64,000 bases of DNA, from positions 744,001 to 808,000 of the forward strand of contig NZ_CP085242.1 in assembly GCF_044810985.1 (NCBI RefSeq). Direction: 5' to 3'. Under the pieces are notes generated by a model. The model saw only the letters and a list, made by a program, of their open reading frames with translations. It made no database searches and was not told the DNA's origin. Both the position numbers and the translations under genes were made by a program. This DNA comes from Marinospirillum sp031581385. GTDB lineage: Bacteria; Pseudomonadota; Gammaproteobacteria; Pseudomonadales; Halomonadaceae. Numbering within the stretch: position 1 is the first letter of the stretch; every line of letters starts with the position of its first letter. Positions 8,375 through 16,167 of the stretch are shown here, one piece after another.

Positions 8375-10201
8375 CTAATCCTCCGCCAGAAAACCGCCCG
8401 ACTGACGCGCCCAGAGCTGGGCATAAAGACCCCCACTGGCAATCAGTTCTTCATGGCTGCCGGTTTCCACTATATGACCCTGATCCATCACCACCAGGCG
8501 ATCCATCTGGGCGATGGTGGACAGACGATGGGCAATGGCAATCACTGTTTTGCCTTGCATCAGGCGATTGAGGTTATCCTGAATGGCTGCTTCCACTTCC
8601 GAATCCAATGCCGAGGTGGCTTCATCCAGAATCAGAATCGGCGCATCCTTCAGCATCACCCTGGCAATCGCAATCCGCTGACGCTGCCCACCGGAAAGCT
8701 TCACACCCCGTTCGCCGACATGAGCGTCCAACCCCTTGCGCCCCTTGATATCCTCCAGCTCGGGGATAAAGGCATCGGCCTGAGCCTGTACAGCGGCCTG
8801 CCAGACGTCTTCATCCGTGGCATGGGGTTTGCCGTAACGAATGTTATCCCGCACCGAACGGTGCAACAGCGAAGTATCCTGGCTGACCATGCCAATCTTG
8901 GCGCGCAGGCTGTCCTGCTGCACCTCGGCAATGTTCTGACCGTCCACCAGAATGCGCCCGCCTTCCAGATCATAAAAACGCAGCAGAAGATTCACCAGAG
9001 TGGATTTTCCGGCACCCGAGCGCCCCACCAGCCCCACTTTTTCACCGGGCTTGATATCCAGCGACAGCTTTTCAATCACCCCGGAGCCCTTACCGTAATG
9101 AAACTGCAAAGCATCAAAATGAATGCCACCCTGCGCCACCTGTAAGGGCGGTGCCTCAGGCACATCCTCAACCACCTGGGGTTTGGAAATCGTGCCGATG
9201 CCATCCTTCACAGTGCCAATGTTTTCAAACAAGTAAGCCACTTCCCACATAATCCACTGGGACATACCCGACAAGCGCAACACCAGACCCAGCGCCACGG
9301 CCACCGCACCGACACTGATCAGCTCCCCCAGCCACAACCAGATGGAAAGACCCGCCACCGACAGCAGCAATAATGAATTCAGCAGGTAAAGACTGGTATT
9401 AAAGCCGGTCACCAGCCGCATCTGACGATGCACCGTCACTAGAAAATCATCCATGCCTTCACGGGCAAACGTGGATTCGCGCTGGGCATGGGAAAAGAGC
9501 TTCACCGTCTGGATATTGGTGTAGGCATCCACCACCCGCCCGGTCATGATTGAACGGGTATCGGCCTGCTGCTGGGCCACCCGCCCCATTACCGGGATGA
9601 AATACCACATCAACAGGATGTAACCGGCCAACCAGACCAGCAAAGGCCCCACCAAACGCAGATCGGCAAAAGCCACAATCGCCAGCGTACCGATGAAATA
9701 CACCGAAACGTAGTTCAGGACATCAATCAGCTTGATGACACACTCACGCACCGCCAGCGAAGTCTGCATCAACTTGGTGGCAATGCGCCCGGCAAACTCC
9801 TCCTGATAAAACGCCATCGACTGCTTCAAGAGATAACGATGCACCGACCAGCGAATACGCATCGGGTAGTTGCCCATCAACACCTGAAAACTCAGCAAGG
9901 AATGCAACAACACCATCAGCGGCAGACCAAGAATCACCAGCGCCATACCCAGCAGCTTCCAGCCTTCGGTCGCCATAAAGGTTTCGCGGTTTTGCTCCGA
10001 AAGCCAATTGACCACATCGCCCAGAAAACTGAACAACCACACCTCAAGCAGAGCAATACTGGCCATCAGCACAGCCGTGACCGCTATCCAGGGCCAGGAA
10101 CCTCGAGTGAAATACAAACAAAACCCCAGCAAAGAACTCGGCGGCTCCTGGGGTTCTTCAGGCGGGAAAGGATTCAGACGGGACTCAAACCAGCGCAACA
10201 T
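8375..10201 (-). CDS. Fused ABC exporter (membrane domain plus ATPase)
   Basis: A 608-residue half-size ABC exporter of the MsbA/MdlB type. Residues about 30-320 form a six-helix type-I exporter domain; about 365-600 form the ATPase, with GRSGAGKST (Walker A), LSGGQRQRIAIAR (signature), ILILDEATSALD (Walker B) and the AHRLSTI switch His. It should work as a homodimer in the inner membrane. The N-terminal PFPPEEPQEPP segment is a cytoplasmic Pro/Glu-rich lead. CAGGAAG precedes ATG 10201. A 12-bp palindrome lies about 50 bp upstream between possible promoter boxes, suggesting repression by a TetR-type regulator encoded elsewhere. The substrate is unknown; lipid, drug or peptide are all possible. 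Confidence 0.88.
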   Translation of the reverse strand: MLRWFESRLNPFPPEEPQEPPSSLLGFCLYFTRGSWPWIAVTAVLMASIALLEVWLFSFLGDVVNWLSEQNRETFMATEGWKLLGMALVILGLPLMVLLHSLLSFQVLMGNYPMRIRWSVHRYLLKQSMAFYQEEFAGRIATKLMQTSLAVRECVIKLIDVLNYVSVYFIGTLAIVAFADLRLVGPLLVWLAGYILLMWYFIPVMGRVAQQQADTRSIMTGRVVDAYTNIQTVKLFSHAQRESTFAREGMDDFLVTVHRQMRLVTGFNTSLYLLNSLLLLSVAGLSIWLWLGELISVGAVAVALGLVLRLSGMSQWIMWEVAYLFENIGTVKDGIGTISKPQVVEDVPEAPPLQVAQGGIHFDALQFHYGKGSGVIEKLSLDIKPGEKVGLVGRSGAGKSTLVNLLLRFYDLEGGRILVDGQNIAEVQQDSLRAKIGMVSQDTSLLHRSVRDNIRYGKPHATDEDVWQAAVQAQADAFIPELEDIKGRKGLDAHVGERGVKLSGGQRQRIAIARVMLKDAPILILDEATSALDSEVEAAIQDNLNRLMQGKTVIAIAHRLSTIAQMDRLVVMDQGHIVETGSHEELIASGGLYAQLWARQSGGFLAED

Positions 10202-10249
10202 GAGCGGCTTCCTGGAAAAATGAAAGCCTCCACTTTAACACAAAATTTT

Positions 10250-10261
10250 GACTGACCAGTC
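10250..10261. promoter_or_regulatory. Palindromic operator candidate upstream of the ABC exporter
   Basis: GACTGACCAGTC has perfect 5-bp arms around a 2-bp centre, a common form for TetR-family operators. On the minus strand it lies between a TAGACT -35-like box and a weak TGTTAA -10-like box, a placement that would allow repression of the exporter gene. Confidence 0.4.
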
Positions 10262-10309
10262 TAATTGGGAGCAAAACCCAGCTTTGTGCATCAGATTTTG
10301 ACTACATCA

Positions 10310-10591
10310 TTATTTTTTGATACCCCATATTCTGGAAACAGCAGCATTGGAGCCCAATATGCCCAGAACAACAGCAACCAAACCCACACTGAAAAAGACC
10401 ACCACAGGAATAAGCGCCCCCACCTGACCGCTGGAGTAACCGGCAACACCCGAAACCAGTGACAGAAACAGGAACAAAATCCCCACGATCTTCAGAACAA
10501 ACCTGTAGGATTCCTTATATTCTCCCGGTTCCTCGTCTGTCTCGAAGAAACTCAGGATTGGATGGAATACTTTTCTTAAAACGTCTTTCAT
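10310..10591 (-). CDS. Small conserved membrane protein
   Basis: A 93-residue protein with a soluble N-terminal part (MKDVLRKVFHPILSFFETDEEPGEYK) followed by two hydrophobic segments (about 31-53 and 60-82) and a short basic end. This layout resembles a family of unnamed membrane proteins common in pseudomonads and relatives; no function is known to me. ATG 10591 is preferred over a GTG two codons upstream because an AGGTGA ribosome binding site is then better spaced. Its 5' end overlaps, in another frame, the 3' end of a decayed antitoxin-like frame, suggesting that a past rearrangement joined the two. Confidence 0.65.
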   Translation of the reverse strand: MKDVLRKVFHPILSFFETDEEPGEYKESYRFVLKIVGILFLFLSLVSGVAGYSSGQVGALIPVVVFFSVGLVAVVLGILGSNAAVSRIWGIKK

Positions 10592-10688
10592 AATCACCTG
10601 CTTTTACGTCACGTATTGCATTCAGCAACTCTTCACCAATATTGCGCTGGGCATCCCGTTCCATCAGTTCATTTTCATTCATTGGCAT
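10515..10688 (-). pseudogene. Truncated HigA-like antitoxin remnant
   Basis: A 57-codon frame whose middle (RNIGEELLNAIRDVKAGDYERR) matches the characteristic N-terminus of HigA-2-type antitoxins, which usually continues into a Cro/C1 helix-turn-helix with a TGLSQ...F...GVS pattern. Here the similarity ends near 10590, where the frame runs into the start region of the small membrane protein and soon stops, so the DNA-binding domain is missing. Its start overlaps the stop of the toxin remnant, as in intact toxin-first operons. I consider it non-functional. Confidence 0.65.
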
Positions 10689-10824
10689 AAATCACCAGTA
10701 AGATTAAAACACCGCTTTCAAGTTGAGCTGTATAAGTCAACCTGGCACCACCTCGCTTTCCAGCAATAGAGCGTGACCAGCGAACCTTTCCTGCATCAGG
10801 GTTGGCTGCAAGAAAAGCAGCAAA
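10675..10824 (-). pseudogene. Truncated HigB/RelE-like toxin remnant
   Basis: A stretch of 49 codons without an ATG, preceded by an in-frame TAA at 10825-10827, encodes the C-terminal half of a RelE/HigB-type mRNA interferase: FLAANPDAGKVRW...AGKRGGARLTYTAQLESGVLILLVIYANE. Intact relatives carry NPEAGDVIPGTGGLRKLRW, so about nine residues are deleted between DAGK and VRW, and the usual final Lys-rich tail is absent. With no start codon and an upstream stop, it is a pseudogene. It sits directly before the antitoxin remnant, as expected for a toxin-first pair. Confidence 0.7.
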
Positions 10825-10880
10825 TTACGCCAAAGGAGTACTTTTGGCAAACGATACGAGCAGGATAACCCTGTTGAAAA

Positions 10881-11648
10881 TTACTGTTCCACCCCATCAC
10901 TGCCACCTGCTTTCTGCATCAGCAGACAAGCATAACCAAACTGGTGTCCAAAATGGCGGTAGATGTCGATTTCCTGACTCAGGGATATCAGTGCCGGATG
11001 GTCTTTACCAACTTCCGGCTCCAGTCGTTTGATCTGCTGCTCCATATCGGCATAAAAGTCCAGCCAGTCCTGTTGTGGCAGGATAAAGCTTTCTATCAGT
11101 TGATAACCCAATGCCTTGGCTTGCTGGACTCGGTCATCCATGTTCTCGAATTTTACTCCTTCCTGCTCAAGGTAAGTGCGAGCTTCCGGTGCCAGCTCAT
11201 CACTCAGTTGCACCAGGTCGCTGATAAAGAGGTAACCCGTTTCTGTCAACAGTGGTCGCCAGAGCTTTAGCGCCTGCTCGTAACCAATGATATAGGCGCT
11301 GCCTTCTGACCAGATCAAGTCAAAGGTTCCGGTTATTTTGTCCAGCTCATCCATACTGCCGATGATAGCCGTGATTTGATCCAAGCCTTCCGCTACTGCG
11401 GCCTCTTGCAAAGCATCCACAAAAGGCTGATGATTATCCAGTGCCAACACTTGAGCCTGGGTTTCACGCGCCAGCACCAGTGCTGATGCGCCCTTACCGC
11501 ACCCCATATCAAGAATACGCTCTAGTGGGCAAAGGCTCATGACTTTTTGCGCAAGGTTGCGGGTGGTGGCATCACTGCCCGGTCCTTGGCGCTGCATACC
11601 TTCAAATACCTTGAAAAAAACCTGCATATATCCCTGGTGTTCGTTCAT
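10881..11648 (-). CDS. SAM-dependent class I methyltransferase
   Basis: About 255 residues. The Rossmann-type methyltransferase core is clear: ILDMGCGKGASALVLA (SAM-binding motif I), VLALDNHQPFVDAL (acidic end of strand 2) and FDLIWSEGSAYIIGYEQAL (motif IV). FEGMQRQGPGSDATT near the N-terminus is characteristic of a family of small-molecule methyltransferases of unknown substrate. Start choice is uncertain: ATG 11648 has a weak ribosome binding site, while ATG 11627 has a good CAGGGA; starts further upstream would run into the HugZ-like gene. It is the last of four same-strand genes (11.6-13.6 kb), separated by 31 bp from the HugZ-like gene. Confidence 0.82.
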   Translation of the reverse strand: MNEHQGYMQVFFKVFEGMQRQGPGSDATTRNLAQKVMSLCPLERILDMGCGKGASALVLARETQAQVLALDNHQPFVDALQEAAVAEGLDQITAIIGSMDELDKITGTFDLIWSEGSAYIIGYEQALKLWRPLLTETGYLFISDLVQLSDELAPEARTYLEQEGVKFENMDDRVQQAKALGYQLIESFILPQQDWLDFYADMEQQIKRLEPEVGKDHPALISLSQEIDIYRHFGHQFGYACLLMQKAGGSDGVEQ

Positions 11649-11679
11649 ATCTTTGGTGATCCATTGCAAATCAAGAAAA

Positions 11680-12177
11680 TCATCTGGTGCGGTTGATATG
11701 GCTAATTTTCTGCAATTGCTCGCCCTGAAGTTCATAGGCTTTGCCAAAACCAGTGACGTAGCTGGCTTTTTGGGGTTGCAGTTCCAGCAGGTGGAAGTCG
11801 TTCAACCCCCGGATGACACTCACAGTATTGCCCAGCCTGGTTTCCATTTCTGACAACACGGCCAGCCATCGGGGTGTGTCCCGCTCGATGGGCTGGGCTG
11901 TGATTTCCAGGGTGGCGCGTTTGCAGGCAAAGAGGTTGCGGGGCTGGTTTTCAGTGAGTAGCAGGCTGGCTTGTGGGCGATCCAGCAGGTTGCGGGTGTG
12001 GCTGGCCAGTTCGGAGACAAAGATATAGAAGTTGCCCTGGTGGTGAATGCAGGGCGCATAGCTGGCTTCTGGCCCGCCTTCGGGGCTGGTGGTCGCCAGG
12101 GTGCAGCTATGCGCTCCCTGGATAAAGGCCGAAAAGTCAACTTTTATTGTTTCGAGATCAGCTTGTTGATTGCTCAT
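11680..12177 (-). CDS. HugZ-like / pyridoxamine 5'-phosphate oxidase-fold protein
   Basis: A 165-residue split-barrel flavin or haem-binding protein. The N-terminal strand pattern (GAHSCTLATTSPEGGPEASYAPCIHHQGNFYIFVSELASHTRNLLDRPQASLLL) is that of HugZ-type haem-utilisation proteins and PNPOx relatives. HugZ itself is longer and degrades haem; this shorter form lacks the usual C-terminal DUF2470 extension, so haem oxygenase activity is not assured. It overlaps the DsbA-family gene upstream by 4 bp and so is translationally coupled to it. A general FMN-dependent reductase role is the main alternative. Confidence 0.8.
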   Translation of the reverse strand: MSNQQADLETIKVDFSAFIQGAHSCTLATTSPEGGPEASYAPCIHHQGNFYIFVSELASHTRNLLDRPQASLLLTENQPRNLFACKRATLEITAQPIERDTPRWLAVLSEMETRLGNTVSVIRGLNDFHLLELQPQKASYVTGFGKAYELQGEQLQKISHINRTR

Positions 12178-12818
12178 GTTTTTGCGCTGATCTCTTTTAA
12201 AGACTCCACCAGAGTTTCGGGTTCCTGGGCACCGGAAATCAGGTACTGTTCGTTGATGATAAAAGCCGGAACGGAGTTGATGCCCGCTCTTTGAAATTTG
12301 GCTTCATCTTCACGCACGGTTTGCACGTATTGATCGGACTCCAGCACCTTCCGTGCTGTTTCGCCATCCAGCCCGATGCTTTCCACCAGGCTTACCAGCA
12401 CTTCAGGATCAGTGATGACCGCATCTTCTCCAAAATAGGCTGCAAACAGGGCTTTTTTCATTTCGGTCTCTTTGCCCTGTTCACCGGCCCATTTGACCAG
12501 CCGATGGACATCAAAGGTATTGCGGGTGTGGCGCTCCTGCAGGGCCGAGAAATTCAGGCCCAGACCTTCAGCAATCTGCTGCATCTGGGTCTGGGTCTGT
12601 TCCATTTCTTCAACACTGCGACCGTATTTCTGGCTTAAAGCCTGCAAAATAGGCTGACCGTCACCTGACGGGTCGGGGTTGAGCTCAAAAGCATGCCATT
12701 CCACAGTAAAACTCATTTTATCCTTTAATTGCTGCATGGCCTCTTCCAGTCGGGCATAGCCAATGGCACACCAGGGGCAGGCAATGTCGGAAACGATGTC
12801 GATTTTCACGGGGGTCAT
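12174..12818 (-). CDS. frnE: DsbA-family oxidoreductase of the FrnE subgroup
   Basis: A 214-residue cytoplasmic thioredoxin-fold protein without a signal peptide. IDIVSDIACPWCAIG holds the CPWC active site at about residues 14-17, and RAGINSVPAFIINEQYLISGAQ carries the cis-Pro loop typical of FrnE (2-hydroxychromene-2-carboxylate isomerase / DsbA superfamily). FrnE proteins act as disulfide oxidoreductases, linked in some bacteria to oxidative or metal stress resistance. It overlaps both neighbours by 4 bp (ATGA type), placing it in a tightly coupled run with the glutamine cyclotransferase and HugZ-like genes. Confidence 0.85.
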   Translation of the reverse strand: MTPVKIDIVSDIACPWCAIGYARLEEAMQQLKDKMSFTVEWHAFELNPDPSGDGQPILQALSQKYGRSVEEMEQTQTQMQQIAEGLGLNFSALQERHTRNTFDVHRLVKWAGEQGKETEMKKALFAAYFGEDAVITDPEVLVSLVESIGLDGETARKVLESDQYVQTVREDEAKFQRAGINSVPAFIINEQYLISGAQEPETLVESLKEISAKT

Positions 12819-13639
12819 AAAGGCTCCGGGATGAGTTCAATTGCAAAAAGTTTGGGCCAGAGTTTGCCGGTGACGAAAAGGCGCTGGTTTTCTGCATCCC
12901 AGGCGATGCCGTTTAGCACAGCGTCCGAGTCCTGCGGTTGCAGGTGTTCCGGCAGCAGGCCTTGCAGATCAATCCAGCCCTGAACACGTCCCGACTGGGG
13001 GTTGATCCGGGCTATGAGGTCACTGTGCCAGACATTGGCGAGGATTTCTCCCTTCACATAGTCCAGCTCGTTCAGTCGGCTCACCGCGCGGCCCTGATCC
13101 AGCACTTGAATACGTCGGGTTTCGGTAAAGGTCTCGGGATCGAAAAAACGCAGAGTTGCGCTGCCATCGCTGAGGATCAGGGAAGTGTCATCGGCTGTCA
13201 GCCCCCAGCCCTGGCCTTTATAGCTGAAGGTGTGGAGCAGTTCCAGGCTGTGCCGGTCATACACCCGTGCTTCACCGGCCTGCCAGGTGAGCTGAATCAG
13301 CCAATCCTCCCAGAGCGCCAGCCCTTCCCCAAACCGATGGGCAGGAAGCTGCACCGATTGCACCACCTCACCGCTTTCCAGATCCACTTTGCGCAGCGTG
13401 GATTGACCATACCGACCGGTGCTTTCATAAAGATGACCTTCATGGAACAACAAACCCTGGGTAAAGGCCTGGGGATCATGCGGGTAGGTTTGCAGCACCC
13501 GAAAGTCGGAAACAGGCGGAGTTGCCTGAGCCTGCTGAGGGTCAAGAAATCGACAGCTAACCAGAGCGAAGGTGAGAAATAGAAAACAAAGACGTACAGA
13601 ATCCAAATTCAGCCGCAGCGTTTTTCCACCAGGAATCAA
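12815..13639 (-). CDS. Glutaminyl-peptide (glutamine) cyclotransferase, exported
   Basis: About 274 residues forming a five-bladed beta-propeller of the plant-type glutamine cyclotransferase family, which converts N-terminal Gln to pyroglutamate. Seen: YPHDPQAFTQGLLFHEGHLYESTGRYGQS near the N-terminus, and LNELDYVKGEILANVWHSDLIARI and LNGIAWDAENQRLFVTGKLWPKLF later, all family hallmarks. A hydrophobic N-terminus ends in LVSC, a good lipobox, so it is probably a lipoprotein. No ATG is available before the signal peptide; a TTG at 13639 is the upstream candidate, so the start is uncertain. First gene of a four-gene unit. Confidence 0.82.
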   Translation of the reverse strand: MIPGGKTLRLNLDSVRLCFLFLTFALVSCRFLDPQQAQATPPVSDFRVLQTYPHDPQAFTQGLLFHEGHLYESTGRYGQSTLRKVDLESGEVVQSVQLPAHRFGEGLALWEDWLIQLTWQAGEARVYDRHSLELLHTFSYKGQGWGLTADDTSLILSDGSATLRFFDPETFTETRRIQVLDQGRAVSRLNELDYVKGEILANVWHSDLIARINPQSGRVQGWIDLQGLLPEHLQPQDSDAVLNGIAWDAENQRLFVTGKLWPKLFAIELIPEPL

Positions 13640-13652
13640 TTCAGAGTGCTCA

Positions 13653-13910
13653 TTATTGAACCGCTAGAATTCGGCATTTTCTGTAAACAAACTCAGGATC
13701 AAGGTCGACACCTGAATCCCACTCAACCGTATCAAAGGATACCTTAACCCGTTGGAATGCAACCGGATCTTTCAGACGTTGGAACACACCAAAATCAAGA
13801 AAGGGCTTCATGTCCAGCAAGCCTTTTTCACCATTATCGAAGTCGATTGCCAGACAAAAATCTTTTTCAGCAACAACTTGCACAACAGATGGATACATAT
13901 TATTCACCAT
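13653..13910 (-). CDS. DUF2442 family protein, partner of DUF4160
   Basis: An 85-residue protein of the DUF2442 family, recognised from VQVVAEKDFCLAIDFDNGEKGLLDMKPFLDFGVFQRLKD and the closing VEWDSGVDLDPEFVY. DUF2442 proteins are small, probably DNA- or partner-binding, and are repeatedly found right after a DUF4160 gene. Here its ATG at 13910 directly abuts the stop of the DUF4160 gene, so the pair is certainly co-transcribed. A toxin-antitoxin-like role has been suggested from gene neighbourhoods; the direction (which is toxin) is not established from this sequence. Confidence 0.85.
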   Translation of the reverse strand: MVNNMYPSVVQVVAEKDFCLAIDFDNGEKGLLDMKPFLDFGVFQRLKDPVAFQRVKVSFDTVEWDSGVDLDPEFVYRKCRILAVQ

Positions 13911-14177
13911 TTACTGAAGTGGTTGGATTTTAAATGGCTCTTCACCGTTCATAACCAGTTGCCAGTCAGCCATCAACTCGTCTTGATGCAGTTCAGCCCA
14001 TGCAAGCACCAGTCGTTTCTGCTTGGTTGGAAAATCACCCTGAATCACTTCACAGGTTCGAATATCAATTGTTGCTTTATATTCACCATAGTACACATGG
14101 AAGTGAGGTGGCGGATGCTCTTTTGGTGCAAAGTACATCCGAATAATGATTCCATAAAACATTGATATCGTTGGCAT
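13911..14177 (-). CDS. DUF4160 family protein, partner of DUF2442
   Basis: An 88-residue protein of the DUF4160 family. The signature is complete: MPTISMFYGIIIRMYF, then EHPPPHFHVYYGEYKATIDI with the conserved PPHFH, and LVLAWAELHQDELMADW. The conserved histidines suggest metal binding or catalysis, but no activity is known to me. ATG 14177 follows a GAGG ribosome binding site; a GTG one codon earlier is the alternative. Immediately followed by the DUF2442 gene with no gap. This two-gene cassette often behaves like a mobile accessory unit, and here it sits between the cyclotransferase operon and the racemase gene. Confidence 0.85.
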   Translation of the reverse strand: MPTISMFYGIIIRMYFAPKEHPPPHFHVYYGEYKATIDIRTCEVIQGDFPTKQKRLVLAWAELHQDELMADWQLVMNGEEPFKIQPLQ

Positions 14178-14221
14178 CACTCATCCTCAAGCTTTTCTGT
14201 CCATATGTTTAAAGCAACAGC

Positions 14222-14932
14222 CTACCCAACAACCGGATCAGTGGCCAGTGCCAGCTCAACGGCCTTATCGGCATGAATGGCGGTGGTGTCGAACAGGGGC
14301 ACCTTGGTGTCCTGCTGGCTGACCAGCAGGGCAATTTCCGTGCAGCCAAGGATGACGGCTTCTGCACCTTCAGCGGCCAGGCGCTGAATGCTGTCAACAA
14401 ATACCTGGCGTGAGGCATCCTTGATTTCGCCCTGACAGAGTTCTTCGTAGATCACCCGATGAATTTCAGCCCGCTCTTGCGCTTCGGGCACCAACACATC
14501 CAGGCCGTATTTGTCCTTCAGACGACCCTTGTAAAAATCCTGTTCCATGGTGAAGGCCGTGCCCAGCAAGCCGACCTTGCGGCAACCGGCGTGCAGCAGT
14601 TTTTCGGCGGTGGCATCGGCCAGATGCACCAGGGGAATCTTCAGAGCGGCTTCCACTTCCGGGGCCACCTTATGCATGGTGTTGGTGCAGATCAGTAGAA
14701 AATCAGCACCACCGGCTTCCACCCGCTGGGCAGCCTTCATCAGAATACGGGCTGTTCCCGCCCAGTCACCCTGATGCTGAAGCTGTTCGATTTCTGCAAA
14801 GTCCACGCTGTAAAGCACCAGACGCGCCGAATGCAGCCCACCCAGGCGTTCCTTGATGCCACGATTGATAGCGGTGTAATAATCCCGTGTGGACTCCCAG
14901 CTCATACCCCCCAGCAGGCCGATGGTTTTCAT
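14222..14932 (-). CDS. Aspartate/glutamate racemase family protein (RacX/YgeA-like)
   Basis: A 236-residue PLP-independent racemase with two pseudo-symmetric halves. The two catalytic Cys sites are seen in LLICTNTMHK (about 82-91) and VILGCTEIALLV (about 192-203). The N-terminus MKTIGLLGGMSWEST is typical of the YgeA/RacX group, which racemise various amino acids (broad-spectrum or homoserine/Lys/Arg types). ATG 14932 is preferred over an upstream in-frame start because of the GGAGC site and because the protein then begins at the family start. It lies 31 bp downstream of bkdB on the same strand, so it may share the bkd transcript. Confidence 0.86.
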   Translation of the reverse strand: MKTIGLLGGMSWESTRDYYTAINRGIKERLGGLHSARLVLYSVDFAEIEQLQHQGDWAGTARILMKAAQRVEAGGADFLLICTNTMHKVAPEVEAALKIPLVHLADATAEKLLHAGCRKVGLLGTAFTMEQDFYKGRLKDKYGLDVLVPEAQERAEIHRVIYEELCQGEIKDASRQVFVDSIQRLAAEGAEAVILGCTEIALLVSQQDTKVPLFDTTAIHADKAVELALATDPVVG

Positions 14933-14963
14933 TCTGAAGCTCCTAATGGTCAAAACTTGCAGT

Positions 14964-16154
14964 CTAGCGCAAATCCACCAGCATTTTGCCGGGCTGTTCC
15001 AGATAGCTTTTCCAGAGGTTGCAGAAACGTGCCATGGTGGCTCCGTCGATCACGCGGTGATCACCGGACCAGCTGACCTGCATGATTTTACGGGCTTCCA
15101 CTTCACCTCGTGAATTGAAGCGTGGCAGTTCCTGAATGCGCCCCAGAGCGACGATGGCCACTTCCGGTTTGTTGATGATGGGGGTAGCGACGGTGCCGCC
15201 GATCACACCAATATTGGAAATGCTGATGGTGCCTTTTTTCATGCTGTCCGGTGGCAATTTGCCCTGACGCGCCGCTTCGGTCAGTTGATTGATTTCAGCG
15301 GTGACTTCTTTCAGGGATTTTTGCTGCACCTGTTTGACGTTGGGTACCAGCAGCCCCAGAGGCGTGTCTGCCGCCATCCCCACATTGACATCGCCCAGGT
15401 AGGTGATTTCCGTGCAGTCAGCATTCACGCGACTGTTGAGCAGTGGGTATTGCTGCACGGCCAGGGCAATGGCTTTCATCATGAAGGGCATCAGACTCAG
15501 GCGCAGTCCGGCTTGCTCAAAATCAGGCTTGAGTTGTCGGCGCAAGGCTTCCAGTTCAGTGACATCCACCTCTTCGGCATAGGTGAAATGCGGAATGCTG
15601 GAGTAGGCTTCCTGCATCTGCCGGGCCATGGCCGCCTTGATGCCTTTGAGGGGTTCGCTGCGATCCTGGGCACCGGCAACTGCCGTGGGTGGCGCGGAAG
15701 GCTGGCTTGCCTCACCTTTCTGATAAGGCAGCAGGTCTTCTTTCAATACCCGCCCCTCTTTACCACTGCCTTGAACCTGAGTTAAATCCAGATCCAGCTC
15801 GCGAGCCATCCGGCGCACTGCGGGGGTGGCCAGCGCTTTCTCACTGGAGCCCGAGCTGGAAGCAACTGCGGGTTCCGGTTTTGGAGGCTGCGATTCCGGG
15901 TTTTCCTCTGTGCCACTCTCGGCATCAATTTCAAACAGGGGCTGGCCCACTTTAGCCAGGTCACCTTTTTTGCAGTAAAGACGAGTGATGGTGCCTGTGT
16001 GCATGGCGGTGATTTCCACCAGCGCCTTGTCGGTCATGACATCAGCAACCGGCTGGTCTTCCTGAATTTTGTCACCTTCCTGAATGTGCCATTCCACCAG
16101 CTCACATTCGACAATACCTTCACCAATATCGGGCAGAATAAAATCGGTTTTCAT
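14964..16154 (-). CDS. bkdB: Branched-chain 2-oxoacid dehydrogenase E2 (dihydrolipoyl acyltransferase)
   Basis: A 396-residue E2 subunit. Domain order: one lipoyl domain (1-78, lipoyl Lys 43 in VMTDKALVEI), an Ala/Pro/Ser-rich linker, a peripheral subunit-binding domain (about 112-150, ATPAVRRMARELDLDLTQVQGSGKEGRV) and the catalytic domain (about 175-396) with the HRVIDG active-site motif (His366, Asp370). The E2 core transfers the acyl group from lipoate to CoA. The gene follows bkdA2 by 13 bp in the order E1 alpha, E1 beta, E2. The expected fourth gene, a dedicated E3 (lpdV), is absent; a racemase gene follows instead, so the shared Lpd probably serves the complex. Confidence 0.92.
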   Translation of the reverse strand: MKTDFILPDIGEGIVECELVEWHIQEGDKIQEDQPVADVMTDKALVEITAMHTGTITRLYCKKGDLAKVGQPLFEIDAESGTEENPESQPPKPEPAVASSSGSSEKALATPAVRRMARELDLDLTQVQGSGKEGRVLKEDLLPYQKGEASQPSAPPTAVAGAQDRSEPLKGIKAAMARQMQEAYSSIPHFTYAEEVDVTELEALRRQLKPDFEQAGLRLSLMPFMMKAIALAVQQYPLLNSRVNADCTEITYLGDVNVGMAADTPLGLLVPNVKQVQQKSLKEVTAEINQLTEAARQGKLPPDSMKKGTISISNIGVIGGTVATPIINKPEVAIVALGRIQELPRFNSRGEVEARKIMQVSWSGDHRVIDGATMARFCNLWKSYLEQPGKMLVDLR

Positions 16155-16167
16155 GCTGGGTTCTCCC

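Noticed and set aside
7931..9145. Long plus-strand open frame (404 codons) across the BCCT and ABC exporter genes
   Set aside because: Antisense to two certain genes, Gln/His-rich mirror composition, no ribosome binding site or family pattern.
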